Below are positions 52,382 to 61,702 of a DNA stretch of 64,000 nt, piece by piece. A program made the position numbers and the translations under genes. How positions within the stretch are numbered: position 1 is the first letter of the stretch; every line of letters begins with the position of its first letter. The notes under the pieces were generated by a model. That model did not search any database and had not been told where the DNA came from. It saw only the letters and a program-made list of their open reading frames with translations. The stretch spans positions 124,001-188,000 of the forward strand of contig JAEVYY010000008.1 in assembly GCA_023392535.1 (NCBI GenBank), read 5' to 3'. This DNA is from Bacillota bacterium (lineage in GTDB: Bacteria > Bacillota > Clostridia > Lachnospirales > Lachnospiraceae).

Positions 52382-53571
52382 TTTGCATCAGCTCCTTTCT
52401 TTTCCGTATCATTATTTTCCTGTTTCAAATAATCTAGATCTTCTTTCTCATAATTACGGAAATTATTGATACTTTTTGCGAGCAATTGCAAACTCGTCTG
52501 GGTAGTCTGAAAAATACCGGATTGATACATATTATATATAATAATTCCAATTGGAACTGCCACGATCATTCCAATAACACCTGCTGTTTTATAGCCCACA
52601 AATAAAAGAAACAGAGTCGGTATCGGTGGCATCCCTATAGAATCCCCCATTATTTTAGGTTGAATGACCTGACGAACTAATTGACTTATACCCCATATAA
52701 TAAGCAGCCCTATTGACATTTTATAATCCGAACTCATAAATTTTACAAATGCCCAGGGGAGCATGACCGCTCCGGTCCCAAAGAAAGGAAGAAAATCGAG
52801 TATTGCAATACCCAACGCAATTAATAAGGCATAATCGATCTGTAATATCATCAATCCAATGACTAAAAGAATGTAGATCCATATTTCTATCTTTATTTGT
52901 GCTTTAAAATAGCCACCTACTGCTTTTTTTAAACTTTCGTATACAATATCCCATTTTTTAGCGATCTTTAATGGTACCATTTTTCGCAAAGTAAACGTTA
53001 TAGCATCCTTTTCAGAAGTAAAAAAATAAGCCGATAGTATACACATAATTACATTAATAACAATGGATGGAATATTTTTAGCAAAGGAACTCACCGCTAT
53101 AAATGTCGGAGTACCAGCCTTGCCTACAAATTCCTTTATAAATGTATTTGTTTCTTCCCCTATGTTAAGGAGGTTTTCCTGTAGATTATCGGGCAGCCGC
53201 TGATATATGATATCTAATTTTTGACTGATCACCTGCATATCTTGTTCTAAACTCTTCCACAAGTTTGGTAAGTCACTAACAAAACCGATCAACTCCGTAA
53301 CCAGTTTTGAAATAACAAGATAACCTATTAAAATCACTCCCGCTAGTACCAGTACTATTACCATCCCAGATACTGCTTTTCTTCTGATTTTTAATTTATC
53401 TTCTAAGAATTTAACAAGCGGATTTGCCACCAATGCGATTAACCAACCAATTAGTAAAGGCATAAAAAACAAAATCGCTTTGGGTACTACCCAAATAAAA
53501 ATAGACAATATGATAAGCGCTATTAGTAGATTTACTGCAATTTTACCATATCTTCTTATTTCTCCTTGCAT
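52378..53571 (-). CDS. AI-2E family transporter
   Basis: A 397-residue polytopic membrane protein of the AI-2E/UPF0118 family (PF01594), which includes exporters of autoinducer-2 and Na+/H+ exchangers. About eight hydrophobic segments are seen, with FFMPLLIGWLIALVANPL near the start, a helical extracytoplasmic region (about 95-155), and ILDFLPFFGTGAVMLPWAF near 260, the conserved family core. AGGAGG precedes the ATG. It is 15 nt after engB and overlaps the dehydrogenase gene. Confidence 0.9.
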   Translation of the reverse strand: MQGEIRRYGKIAVNLLIALIILSIFIWVVPKAILFFMPLLIGWLIALVANPLVKFLEDKLKIRRKAVSGMVIVLVLAGVILIGYLVISKLVTELIGFVSDLPNLWKSLEQDMQVISQKLDIIYQRLPDNLQENLLNIGEETNTFIKEFVGKAGTPTFIAVSSFAKNIPSIVINVIMCILSAYFFTSEKDAITFTLRKMVPLKIAKKWDIVYESLKKAVGGYFKAQIKIEIWIYILLVIGLMILQIDYALLIALGIAILDFLPFFGTGAVMLPWAFVKFMSSDYKMSIGLLIIWGISQLVRQVIQPKIMGDSIGMPPIPTLFLLFVGYKTAGVIGMIVAVPIGIIIYNMYQSGIFQTTQTSLQLLAKSINNFRNYEKEDLDYLKQENNDTEKKGADAK

Positions 53572-53586
53572 TTGTAACCTCCTTGC

Positions 53587-54180
53587 TTACTCTATAAAGC
53601 CATCCAAAGATTCTATAAATTCATAGATTTCATCTCTTCCCTGTTTTGTCTGAGCTGAAAAAGGAAATAAGATTGTATCTGGTTCAGCATCCAGACCACT
53701 CTTTATTAACTTAACCTGTTTTTGTATCTGACTGCGGTTAATTTTATCTAATTTAGTCGCTATAATAATAGGATGAAAGCCATTATGCCGTATCCACTCG
53801 TACATATTCTTATCATTTTCAGAAGGTGCATGCCTGATATCTATCAGTAAAAATACGGCCTTTAGCTGTTTCGAGCTATGCAGATAGTTTTCAATCATTT
53901 TTCCCCATTTTTCTTTCACTGATTGTGATACGCTTGCATATCCATAACCTGGCAGATCCACAAAATAGAATGTCCCATTAATATTATAATAATTAATAGT
54001 CTGCGTCTTTCCTGGCTGGGCACTTGTTCTTGCATATGATTTACGGTTCATAAGCGCATTAATGAGAGAAGATTTTCCAACATTACTTTTCCCTGCAAAC
54101 GCAATTTCGGGATATATCGTTTCTGGCAGGGTGCTTGTAATTCCGCATACGACTTCTAAATTTACATTTTTAATAATCAT
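53587..54180 (-). CDS. engB: Ribosome biogenesis GTP-binding protein EngB/YsxC
   Basis: A 197-residue essential-type GTPase for 50S assembly. G1 is GKSNVGKSSLIN (about 30-41), G3 DLPGYGYASV, G4 TKLDK, and G5 FSAQTKQG. The start at 54180 (MIIKNVNLEVVCGITS) is taken because AAGGAG lies 9 nt upstream; a longer start would overlap lon. The lon-engB order is common in Firmicutes. Confidence 0.95.
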   Translation of the reverse strand: MIIKNVNLEVVCGITSTLPETIYPEIAFAGKSNVGKSSLINALMNRKSYARTSAQPGKTQTINYYNINGTFYFVDLPGYGYASVSQSVKEKWGKMIENYLHSSKQLKAVFLLIDIRHAPSENDKNMYEWIRHNGFHPIIIATKLDKINRSQIQKQVKLIKSGLDAEPDTILFPFSAQTKQGRDEIYEFIESLDGFIE

Positions 54181-54230
54181 GTTTTTTTGCTCCTTCTCCT
54201 TAGCAAGTTCTATCACATTCAATATGTGCA

Positions 54231-56588
54231 TCAATGCATTCCATTCTTCTTGCTTTTTGTCGTAAATGCATGAGAAATCACTTCCTGCATCGTTGTTACA
54301 AACAGGATATCCAATCCCTCCTTGATTTCTTGTGAAATTTCGGAAACGTCCCTCTCATTCTCGTTTGGTACAAGAACTGTTTTAATCCCAGCCGCCTTTG
54401 CAGCCAGAATCTTCTCTTTCAATCCTCCGATTGGTAAAACGCGTCCTCGTAATGTAATTTCACCCGTCATTGCTACATTTGCTCGTACTGGCGATTTTGT
54501 CACTGCCGATAATAGTGCTGTTGCCATCGTTATACCCGCTGATGGACCGTCTTTTGGAACTGCACCTTCTGGTATATGAATATGAACATCATGTTCCTTA
54601 AAAAAATCGGAGCTAATCTTGTAATTGTTGCTAACTGAACGTACATAGCTCATACCAGTCAGTGCTGATTCTCTCATCACGTCACCCAGCTGACCAGTCA
54701 ATTCCAATTCCCCCTTGCCCGGCATTACGTTTACTTCTATCTGTAAGGTATCGCCCCCTACACTAGTCCATGCAAGTCCTCTGACAATGCCAATTTCATC
54801 TTCTTCATTGGCTTTGTCCAAATTGTATCTTTCCTTGCCAAGAAATGTTTTCAAATTACTGCTTGTTACTTTTATATTAGTAACGTTATCCTGCAGAATT
54901 TTTCTGGCTGTTTTCCGGCATATTGTGCCAATCTTTCTCTCAAGATCACGCACGCCGGCTTCTCTTGTATAAAATTGAATAATATTTTCCAGAGCATGAT
55001 CACTGATGGATAGTTGAGTCTCTTTCAGACCATTCTGCTTCATCTGTTTTTGTATCAGAAATTCTTTACTAATATGAAATTTTTCATTTGCAGTATAACT
55101 CGTAATTTCAATTAATTCCATGCGATCAAGCAGAGGCCTGGGAATCGTTTCCACCGAATTTGCGGTTGCAACAAATAGTACTTTAGACAGATCTATAGAT
55201 ATATCGATATAATGATCTTTAAATTTTTTATTTTGCTCAGAATCTAACACTTCTAACAACGCTGCGCCCGTATCACCCCTATAATCACTACTCATTTTAT
55301 CGATTTCATCTAATAAAATAAGCGGGTTCTTAACTCCTGCATTTTTAAGTCCTGCAACAATTCTACCCGGCATCGCCCCTACATAGGTTCTTCTATGCCC
55401 ACGAATCTCAGCTTCATCCCGGACCCCACCCAATGAAATACGTACATACTTTTTATTTATTGCCGCCGCCATTGAACGAGCTATAGAAGTTTTTCCGGTT
55501 CCAGGTGGTCCGACCAGACATATGATAGGACTCTCACCCTCATTAGTAAGACATCTAACAGCAAGGAACTCCAAGATACGTTCTTTTACTTTTTCTAAGC
55601 CATAGTGCTTTTCATTCAATATTTCCTGGGCTCTTCCGATATCCAAATTATCTTTTGAAGCTTTATCCCACGGGATTTCTAATAATGTTTCAATATATGC
55701 ACGTTGCATACTGCTTTCTGAACTATTTCCGGATATGCCTTTAAAACGTAATATTTCTTTCTGAATCTTATTCTTAACTTCTTTACTTGCCTTTAATTTT
55801 TTTAATTCTGTTTCCAGCTGATCGGAATCTGAATACGTATTATTTTCACCAAGTTCTTCTCTGATATACCCCAACTGCTCTCTTAATATATATTCTTTTT
55901 GGTTCTTTTCAACTTTAGCTTTTATTTGTTCCGCTAATCCTGTCTTAATTTTAGCGATTTCTATTTCTTTATATAGCACACTAGAAAGATATGCATACCT
56001 TTCTTTTTCATCGACTGTTTCCAGGACCTTTTGTTTTTCTATATAACTGATTGGTGTATTGATTGCGATACTATCCAACAGCTTTCCAAGCTTTCGGGCA
56101 TGTTCGAACTGCTGCATCAAAGATTTTCCTGTCTTTGGATGATACTGTTTGTATTGTGTAAACAAATCTTCCATTTCACGTATCATAGCTTCTTCTTCAT
56201 TTTCTTCGAAATGTGTAATGCTTGCTTGCATTATTTCCACATCTGCAAGCAGGTATTCCGTTATTTCTTTTTCGATACTATGTAAAGTAGCTCTTGTCTC
56301 CCCATCGACTAATACTCGAACAATATTATTAGGCAGTTTTGTGACCTGCTTAATCATGGCAATGGTTCCCATATGGTATAATCTTTCAAAATCCGGATCA
56401 TCCATATTCGCATCCTTTTGTGTGATCAAAAAAACTTTTTGATTATTGATCATTGCTTGCTCTACTGCCTGTATTGACTTTTTTCGACTTAGGTCAAAAT
56501 GGATTATTGTGTCTGGTAAAATCGTTAAGCCACGTAATGCGACTGCTGGAATCTTTATAATTTTTTTTTCTTCATTTATCCTTGGCAT
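54231..56588 (-). CDS. lon: ATP-dependent protease Lon
   Basis: A homo-oligomeric cytoplasmic AAA+ serine protease, 785 residues. N-terminal substrate domain (1-200, starting IPAVALRGLTILPDTIIHF), AAA+ domain with Walker A GPPGTGKTSIARS (about 353-365) and Walker B ILLDEIDKM, then the protease domain with the catalytic Ser in PKDGPSAGITMATAL (about 676) and Lys in GGLKEKILAAKAAG (about 719). GGAG lies before the ATG. It follows clpX with a 99-bp gap containing a hairpin. Confidence 0.97.
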   Translation of the reverse strand: MPRINEEKKIIKIPAVALRGLTILPDTIIHFDLSRKKSIQAVEQAMINNQKVFLITQKDANMDDPDFERLYHMGTIAMIKQVTKLPNNIVRVLVDGETRATLHSIEKEITEYLLADVEIMQASITHFEENEEEAMIREMEDLFTQYKQYHPKTGKSLMQQFEHARKLGKLLDSIAINTPISYIEKQKVLETVDEKERYAYLSSVLYKEIEIAKIKTGLAEQIKAKVEKNQKEYILREQLGYIREELGENNTYSDSDQLETELKKLKASKEVKNKIQKEILRFKGISGNSSESSMQRAYIETLLEIPWDKASKDNLDIGRAQEILNEKHYGLEKVKERILEFLAVRCLTNEGESPIICLVGPPGTGKTSIARSMAAAINKKYVRISLGGVRDEAEIRGHRRTYVGAMPGRIVAGLKNAGVKNPLILLDEIDKMSSDYRGDTGAALLEVLDSEQNKKFKDHYIDISIDLSKVLFVATANSVETIPRPLLDRMELIEITSYTANEKFHISKEFLIQKQMKQNGLKETQLSISDHALENIIQFYTREAGVRDLERKIGTICRKTARKILQDNVTNIKVTSSNLKTFLGKERYNLDKANEEDEIGIVRGLAWTSVGGDTLQIEVNVMPGKGELELTGQLGDVMRESALTGMSYVRSVSNNYKISSDFFKEHDVHIHIPEGAVPKDGPSAGITMATALLSAVTKSPVRANVAMTGEITLRGRVLPIGGLKEKILAAKAAGIKTVLVPNENERDVSEISQEIKEGLDILFVTTMQEVISHAFTTKSKKNGMH

Positions 56589-56645
56589 CTTTTTTCTCCA
56601 ATTGAAGTAACAAAAATCTTTTAATAATTCTTATCCTGAATTATT

Positions 56646-56675
56646 GAAACGCCACCCGTAAGTGGGCGGCGTTTC
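56646..56675. other. Hairpin between clpX and lon
   Basis: GAAACGCC (56646-56653) pairs with GGCGTTTC (56668-56675), with a further CCC/GGG inside. On the minus strand, the direction of the genes, no T-run follows, so it is more likely a partial terminator or a processing site between clpX and lon than a full stop. Confidence 0.6.
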
Positions 56676-56687
56676 TAATATCTTTTA

Positions 56688-57941
56688 TTACTTCGCTTTT
56701 TTTAACTTTTCACGATGTACAATTAGCGGCTCACTGGTTCCCTCTACTGCACCTTTAGTTATGGTACAGCTTTCTATTGTCTCATCAGATGGGATTCGAT
56801 ACATCAAGTCCATCATAACGCTTTCCATAATGGAACGTAAACCTCTTGCTCCTGTCTTTCTCTCCATTGCTTGTTTTGCAATTACTTCAATTGCATCATG
56901 CTCAAAATGTAGCATAACATCATCAAATTCAAACAATTTCTGATATTGTTTAATTAAAGCGCTTTTTGGTTCTTTCAAGATACGAATCAACGCTTTCTCA
57001 TCTAACCCTTCTAATGATACATTAATTGGCACACGCCCTACAAATTCAGGAATCAACCCATATTTAACAAGATCCTGTGGTGTTACCTTATTCAGTAATT
57101 CACTAATCTCTTTTTCTCCCTTATCTGCAACTTCAGCATTAAATCCAATAGAGTTACGATCCAATCTAGCTTCCACGATCTTCTCTAAACCATCAAATGC
57201 ACCCCCACAAATAAATAGAATATTACTGGTATCTACCTGAATCAGTTCCTGATGCGGATGCTTTCTGCCCCCTTGTGGCGGGACAGATGCAACAGTACCT
57301 TCTATAATCTTCAATAAAGCTTGCTGCACCCCTTCACCCGAGACATCTCTTGTGATGGATACATTCTCGCTTTTTTTGGTAATCTTGTCTATTTCATCGA
57401 TATAGATTATACCAAATTGGGCACGTTCTACTTCATAATCTGCGGATTGAATCAATTTAAGAAGAATATTCTCAACATCTTCACCCACATATCCAGCTTC
57501 TGTTAATGTTGTAGCATCTGCTATCGCAAATGGTACATTAATTATTTTTGCTAATGTCTGCGCCAACAATGTCTTTCCAGAACCAGTAGGCCCTACCATT
57601 ATAATATTACTTTTTTGTAACTCTACTTCTGAATCCTTTTCTGCAGTGACTCGTTTGTAGTGATTATATACTGCAACAGATAGTACCTTTTTGGCCTCTT
57701 CCTGCCCAATTACATAATCATCTAAAAACTCTTTGATTTCCACTGGTTTCAGAAGATTAATTTCAGGAGATGCCGTATCTTCCGCTCCCTCATCATCAAA
57801 TTCGTCTTCCAGAATGTCTGCGCAGATCTCAATACATTCATCACAGATATAGACACCTTCTGGGCCTGCGATCAGTTTTTTCACCTGATCTTGTGTCTTA
57901 TTACAAAAAGAACATCTCACGTCAGAATTCTTTCCTGCCAT
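56688..57941 (-). CDS. clpX: ATP-dependent Clp protease ATP-binding subunit ClpX
   Basis: Unfoldase partner of ClpP; 417 residues. The N-terminal zinc-binding domain has CSFCNKTQDQVKKL and CDECIEIC (residues 10-40), followed by AAA+ with Walker A GPTGSGKTLLAQ (about 117-128), Walker B IIYIDEIDKI, the pore-loop area YVGEDVEN, and the ClpP-docking IGF loop (SIGFNAEV). Its gene follows clpP by 26 nt. Confidence 0.97.
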   Translation of the reverse strand: MAGKNSDVRCSFCNKTQDQVKKLIAGPEGVYICDECIEICADILEDEFDDEGAEDTASPEINLLKPVEIKEFLDDYVIGQEEAKKVLSVAVYNHYKRVTAEKDSEVELQKSNIIMVGPTGSGKTLLAQTLAKIINVPFAIADATTLTEAGYVGEDVENILLKLIQSADYEVERAQFGIIYIDEIDKITKKSENVSITRDVSGEGVQQALLKIIEGTVASVPPQGGRKHPHQELIQVDTSNILFICGGAFDGLEKIVEARLDRNSIGFNAEVADKGEKEISELLNKVTPQDLVKYGLIPEFVGRVPINVSLEGLDEKALIRILKEPKSALIKQYQKLFEFDDVMLHFEHDAIEVIAKQAMERKTGARGLRSIMESVMMDLMYRIPSDETIESCTITKGAVEGTSEPLIVHREKLKKAK

Positions 57942-57967
57942 CTTAAACTCCCTGCTTTATTTAGGTA

Positions 57968-58573
57968 TTATTTATTTTCCTCAGAAACATTGGAATGATT
58001 TGTAAAAATACGGTCAATCAATCCATATGCCTTAGCTTCCTCGGCGGTCTTCCAGTTATCTCTTTCTGTATCAGCTGCTATCACATCGAAAGGCTGCCCC
58101 GTATTTGCGGCCAAGATACGATTCAATTTTTCTTTAGTCCGTAAGATATGTCTTGCTGTAATCTCGATTTCAGTTGCCTGACCCTGCGCACCGCCGGAAG
58201 GTTGATGAATCATAATCTCAGCATTTGGAAGTGCGAATCTCTTTCCTTTTGCACCACCTGCCAATAAAAAAGCACCCATACTGGCAGCCATACCAAGACA
58301 ATTCGTAGATACATCGCATTTAATGAATTGCATCGTATCGTAAATAGCCATTCCAGCCGTTACTGACCCCCCAGGACTATTGATATATAAATGAATATCC
58401 TTTTCCGGATCTTCTGCTTCTAAAAATAATAGCTGAGCAACAATTACACTTGCTGATGTTTCACTTACTTCTTCACCTAAAAAGATAATTCTTTCTTTTA
58501 AGAGCCTCGAATAGATATCGTAAGATCTTTCCCCTCTACTTGTCTGTTCAATGACATAAGGTATTAAACTCAT
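57968..58573 (-). CDS. clpP: ATP-dependent Clp protease proteolytic subunit ClpP
   Basis: A tetradecameric serine peptidase, 201 residues from MSLIPYVIEQTSRGERSYD. Catalytic Ser is in GMAASMGAFLLAGG (about 98), His in IMIHQPSGG (about 123) and Asp in TERDNW (about 172). AGGAGG lies before the ATG at 58573; a longer frame without an SD is rejected. It lies between tig and clpX, the usual order, and has its own promoter. Confidence 0.97.
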   Translation of the reverse strand: MSLIPYVIEQTSRGERSYDIYSRLLKERIIFLGEEVSETSASVIVAQLLFLEAEDPEKDIHLYINSPGGSVTAGMAIYDTMQFIKCDVSTNCLGMAASMGAFLLAGGAKGKRFALPNAEIMIHQPSGGAQGQATEIEITARHILRTKEKLNRILAANTGQPFDVIAADTERDNWKTAEEAKAYGLIDRIFTNHSNVSEENK

Positions 58574-58632
58574 TATAATTCCTCCTAAGAAAACTATTTC
58601 CAAATAATCTGTTTCATCTGGACTCACATATA

Positions 58633-58661
58633 ATCATAACGCAATATAAATCTATTTACAA
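58633..58661 (-). promoter_or_regulatory. clpP-clpX promoter
   Basis: TTGTAA (58661-58656), 17 bp, TATGAT (58638-58633) on the minus strand in the 131-bp tig-clpP gap. Confidence 0.55.
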
Positions 58662-58704
58662 TGTAGCGAATTACTAATTCATAGATTTTTAATATACTTT
58701 ATTC

Positions 58705-59991
58705 TTATTTTTCTTTTGCGGAACTAACTACGAATTCAACTGCTTTCTGAATTGCTATGTCTTCTCTGATTTGTTTTTTCTCATACTCTCCAATAATAGT
58801 CTTGATTTTATCAAGTTCCATTTGGTATTGAGAAGCCATCTTTTCCAATTCTTTATCAAATTCTTCGTCAGTTACTTCAATTTTCTCTGCTGCTACGACT
58901 GCTTCCAAAACTAATCTGGATTTAATCCTTTTTTCAGCTTGTGGCTTTGTTTGCTCCATGAATTTTTCTGGTGTCAGTCCTGTAAATTGAAAATACTGTT
59001 CTATACTCAAGCCTTGTTGCTGTATTCTTTGTGAAAAATCTTCCACCATTTGCCTCTGTTGTGTCTCAAGCATTGGTTCTGGAATATCCATCTTAGCGTC
59101 TTCTATAATTGCTTCCATAACGGAATCTTCTTTTGCACGTTTCGCATCTTCTTCCTTTTTTTCCATCAATTTGTTCTTAACATCTTCTTTGTACTCAGCT
59201 AAAGTTTCGAATTCTGATACTTCACCTGCAAATTCATCATTTAATTCTGGAAGTTCTTTTTCTTTTATTTCTTTTACCGTACATTTAAATACCGCTGCTT
59301 TCCCCTTTAATTCTTCCGCTTGATAATCCTCTGGGAAAGTAACATTTACTTCCAATTCTTTTGCAATTTCAGCGCCTATTAATTGTTCTTCGAAACCAGG
59401 GATAAATGCACCAGAACCAATCGTCAATGGATAATCTTTACCTTTTCCACCTTCAAAAGCGACACCATCTACAAACCCTTCAAAATCAATGACTGTCATA
59501 TCACCATCTTTAACTGCTCTGTCTTCCACCGTAACTGTTCTTGCACTTTTTTCTCTTTCCTTATTAACAGCTTCTAAAATTTCTTCATCTGAAACCGTTA
59601 CGTCTATCTTGTCAACCTTAACTGCCTTGTATTTACCAAGTGTAACCTCTGGTTTTAAAGCAACTTCTGCTGTAAAAATAAAAGGTTTTCCTGCCTCTAA
59701 TTGTACCACATCAATTTTTGGCTGTGATACGATATTCAAGTCACTATTTTCCAATTCTTTTGAGTAAGAGACTGGAATCAGCGCATTGGCTGCATCTTCG
59801 TAAAAAATCTCTTTTCCGTACATCTTCTCAATCATCTGTTTTGGTGCTTTCCCCTTACGGAAACCCGGAAGACTGATTTTTCCTTTATTTTTCTGATAAG
59901 CCCCATTGATCGCTTTCTCTAATTCCTCAGCTGAAACTTCAATGGTAAGCTTTGCCATGTTCTTTTCTGTTTTTTCTACTTGTAAACTCAT
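58705..59991 (-). CDS. tig: Trigger factor
   Basis: Ribosome-bound chaperone and prolyl isomerase, 428 residues. The N-terminal ribosome-binding domain has LPGFRKGKAPKQMIEK (about 41-56, the GFRxGxxP signature), an FKBP-type PPIase domain covers about 155-245 (GAFIPGFEEQLIGAEI), and the helical C-terminal cradle runs 250-428. AAGGAGG precedes the ATG. It begins the tig-clpP-clpX-lon-engB run. Confidence 0.97.
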   Translation of the reverse strand: MSLQVEKTEKNMAKLTIEVSAEELEKAINGAYQKNKGKISLPGFRKGKAPKQMIEKMYGKEIFYEDAANALIPVSYSKELENSDLNIVSQPKIDVVQLEAGKPFIFTAEVALKPEVTLGKYKAVKVDKIDVTVSDEEILEAVNKEREKSARTVTVEDRAVKDGDMTVIDFEGFVDGVAFEGGKGKDYPLTIGSGAFIPGFEEQLIGAEIAKELEVNVTFPEDYQAEELKGKAAVFKCTVKEIKEKELPELNDEFAGEVSEFETLAEYKEDVKNKLMEKKEEDAKRAKEDSVMEAIIEDAKMDIPEPMLETQQRQMVEDFSQRIQQQGLSIEQYFQFTGLTPEKFMEQTKPQAEKRIKSRLVLEAVVAAEKIEVTDEEFDKELEKMASQYQMELDKIKTIIGEYEKKQIREDIAIQKAVEFVVSSAKEK

Positions 59992-60099
59992 TTAATTTAC
60001 TTCCTCCTTAATATTAACTCTGTGATTCTTCTTCTATGTCAAGAACTACTCAACAGAGTACTTCTTAAGATACTCTCTCATATCCACAGTCATTTTACG

Positions 60100-60108
60100 A
60101 TTATAGCA
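60100..60108 (-). promoter_or_regulatory. Extended -10 promoter for tig
   Basis: TGCTATAAT on the minus strand (60108-60100), about 110 nt before the tig ATG; no good -35. Confidence 0.45.
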
Positions 60109-60159
60109 TAAGAATAGCGAAAATACTAGCATTTCTTTTACTTTTTAATTCAATATGGA

Positions 60160-60188
60160 TTGTTTTTTTTTAAAATCTTTTGTATAAT
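60160..60188 (+). promoter_or_regulatory. Promoter for the TM1266-ECF operon
   Basis: TTGTTT (60160-60165), 17 bp, TATAAT (60183-60188). Transcription would begin near 60195, giving a leader of about 175 nt before the first gene. Confidence 0.5.
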
Positions 60189-60194
60189 AGAAAT

Positions 60195-60369
60195 CAATCT
60201 GCTAAAACGGTTTTTCCTATTTAGTAGTGAATCATTGGAAACGTATATTTCTGACAGTAAGGGTTGCCTGACGTTAAGAACATATCATATATTAATTATG
60301 ATGTCTTTTTGCTCAGTTTAAGCAAAGAGGCTTTTTTTGATTCGCTATTTCTGAAAGGAGGAGGAGCGT
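60195..60369 (+). promoter_or_regulatory. Structured leader with intrinsic terminator (candidate riboswitch/attenuator)
   Basis: The leader has pairing AACGT (60240-60244) with ACGTT (60271-60275) around CAG/CTG and GG/CC, then ATCAT/ATGAT arms (about 60285-60302), then the terminator. An alternative pairing ACAT-CAT with ATGATGT would take bases up to the first stem base of the terminator (60303) and could compete with it. No known riboswitch core is recognised. Confidence 0.45.
60303..60338 (+). terminator. Intrinsic terminator inside the TM1266-ECF leader
   Basis: GTCTTTTTGCT (60303-60313) pairs with AGCAAAGAGGC (60321-60331), 11 bp with two G-T wobbles, followed by TTTTTTT. It lies between the promoter and the TM1266-type gene, 32 nt before the ATG. 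Confidence 0.75.
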
Positions 60370-60615
60370 ATGGAAGAGAGAGTTGCTATTATTGGTATCT
60401 TTGTATCTGATCAAAATGCAGTTACTAAGGTAAATGAATTGCTACACGAATATGCCTCTTATATTATAGGGCGTATGGGGTTGCCCTACAGGGAAAAGTC
60501 TATTCACATTTTGTCTATTATAATATCTGCCCCGCCCGATGTAATTAATGCATTATCTGGTAAACTCGGAAAAATTCGCGGTATCAATACAAAGGCCATG
60601 CAATCAAAATTTTAA
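60370..60615 (+). CDS. TM1266-type iron-only hydrogenase system putative regulator
   Basis: An 81-residue ACT/NikR-C-like protein: MEERVAIIGIFVSDQNAVTK, then GRMGLPYREKSIHILSII, matching the TM1266 family that sits in [FeFe]-hydrogenase maturation clusters of Clostridia and Thermotoga. Role unproven. AGGAGGAG lies just before the ATG. Here it is followed after 15 nt by an ECF S component rather than hydE, hydF or hydG. Confidence 0.85.
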   Translation: MEERVAIIGIFVSDQNAVTKVNELLHEYASYIIGRMGLPYREKSIHILSIIISAPPDVINALSGKLGKIRGINTKAMQSKF

Positions 60616-60630
60616 TTTCTGGAGGTCATC

Positions 60631-61209
60631 ATGAAAAAAATTACCACGAAACAAATTACTACCACTGCTTTATTACTGGCAATCTGTCTGGTCAGTCAGT
60701 ATTTCAAGAATTTATCTGTCTATATTACAGGTCCTATTATTAATGCTGTATTAATTCTATCCGTTCTTGGCGCAGGTCTATACAGCGGGATCCTGCTTGC
60801 TATTATCGCACCTATTACTGCATTCTTTTTTACTGGTTCACCGCTCATGGCAGCGATACCACTCATGTTTCCCACTATTATGTTAGGTAATCTTGTGATT
60901 GTATTCTTTACTTATTTCTTCCAAAACAAATGTAGGTTTAAGTATCACCTAGCAACAGGTCTTGTGCTAGGCTCTATTGCAAAAGCGCTTGTGCTTGGAG
61001 TACTGGTGGCGCTTGTTCTCATTCCTGCTTTTGGTGCAAACGTTGCCGGTAAGCTTCCAAAACCTGAAATACTTCCAAAAGTTCTGGCGACTGCAAAAGT
61101 CACGTTCTCTATTGTACAGTTGTCAACTGCTATGATAGGTAGTGCCTATGCGATGCTTATATGGTTGCCACTGAGCCATGTATTAAAGGATGAGAATTCA
61201 ATCATGTAG
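60631..61209 (+). CDS. ECF transporter S component, substrate unknown
   Basis: A 192-residue membrane protein with about six hydrophobic segments of the ECF S-component type: TTTALLLAICLVSQYFKNL, ITGPIINAVLILSVLGAG, GILLAIIAPITAFFFTG and MLGNLVIVFFTYFF. The substrate cannot be read; the N-terminal layout is not clearly ThiT, RibU, BioY or FolT. GGAGG lies before the ATG. It shares a transcript with the TM1266-type gene and hence the terminator-bearing leader, which suggests feedback control by its substrate. The transcript ends at 61228-61276. Confidence 0.8.
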   Translation: MKKITTKQITTTALLLAICLVSQYFKNLSVYITGPIINAVLILSVLGAGLYSGILLAIIAPITAFFFTGSPLMAAIPLMFPTIMLGNLVIVFFTYFFQNKCRFKYHLATGLVLGSIAKALVLGVLVALVLIPAFGANVAGKLPKPEILPKVLATAKVTFSIVQLSTAMIGSAYAMLIWLPLSHVLKDENSIM

Positions 61210-61227
61210 CTAAAGCGGGTACTAACC

Positions 61228-61276
61228 GTAAAAAAATCCATCTCACGCGATTTTTGCTGTGAGATGGATTTCTTTG
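61228..61276. terminator. Bidirectional terminator between ECF and spore-protein genes
   Basis: AAATCCATCTCAC (61234-61246) pairs with GTGAGATGGATTT (61259-61271). On the minus strand it is followed by TTTT and on the plus strand by CTTTG, so it is strongest for the spore-protein transcript. Confidence 0.85.
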
Positions 61277-61304
61277 TTAGTAAGCTTAATTATGCTTTCT
61301 TAAA

Positions 61305-61505
61305 TTATTTCATTTGCTCTTCTTGACGAGCGATCATTCTTCTTACCATTTCTCCACCAATAGATCCTGCTTCTCTAGAAGTCAAGTCACCATTGTATCC
61401 TTCTTTTAAGTTTACACCTAATTCAGATGCAACTTCAGTTTTAAAACGGTCCATAGCTGCTTTTGCTTCTGGAACTGCTGTTTTATTAGAAGATTTGCTG
61501 TTCAT
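61305..61505 (-). CDS. Alpha/beta-type small acid-soluble spore protein
   Basis: A 66-residue DNA-binding spore protein that coats and protects the chromosome from UV in dormant spores. The family marks are present: VPEAKAAMDRFKTEVASELG with the germination-protease-cleaved region, and GYNGDLTSREAGSIGGEMVR. The start at 61505 (MNSKSSNK) has GGAGGTGA 6 nt upstream; a GTG further up is inside the SD. It should be forespore-specific (sigma G); I could not find a convincing sigma-G promoter. It shows the host is, or recently was, spore-forming. Confidence 0.95.
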   Translation of the reverse strand: MNSKSSNKTAVPEAKAAMDRFKTEVASELGVNLKEGYNGDLTSREAGSIGGEMVRRMIARQEEQMK

Positions 61506-61702
61506 ATTATTCACCTCCGCTAATACTGTTAATAGCTTCCTATTCTATCTATTTTTAGGATAAATGAAAAACTTAGTTTTCACATATCCGAAAAGATTCT
61601 TCATGGAAGGCTTTTTGAATTTGTGATTACTTTGTCGATCACTTATCTTGTTCTTAGTATTAGCCAGAACGAATTAAATATGTTGGTAATTTTTACAAAT
61701 TC

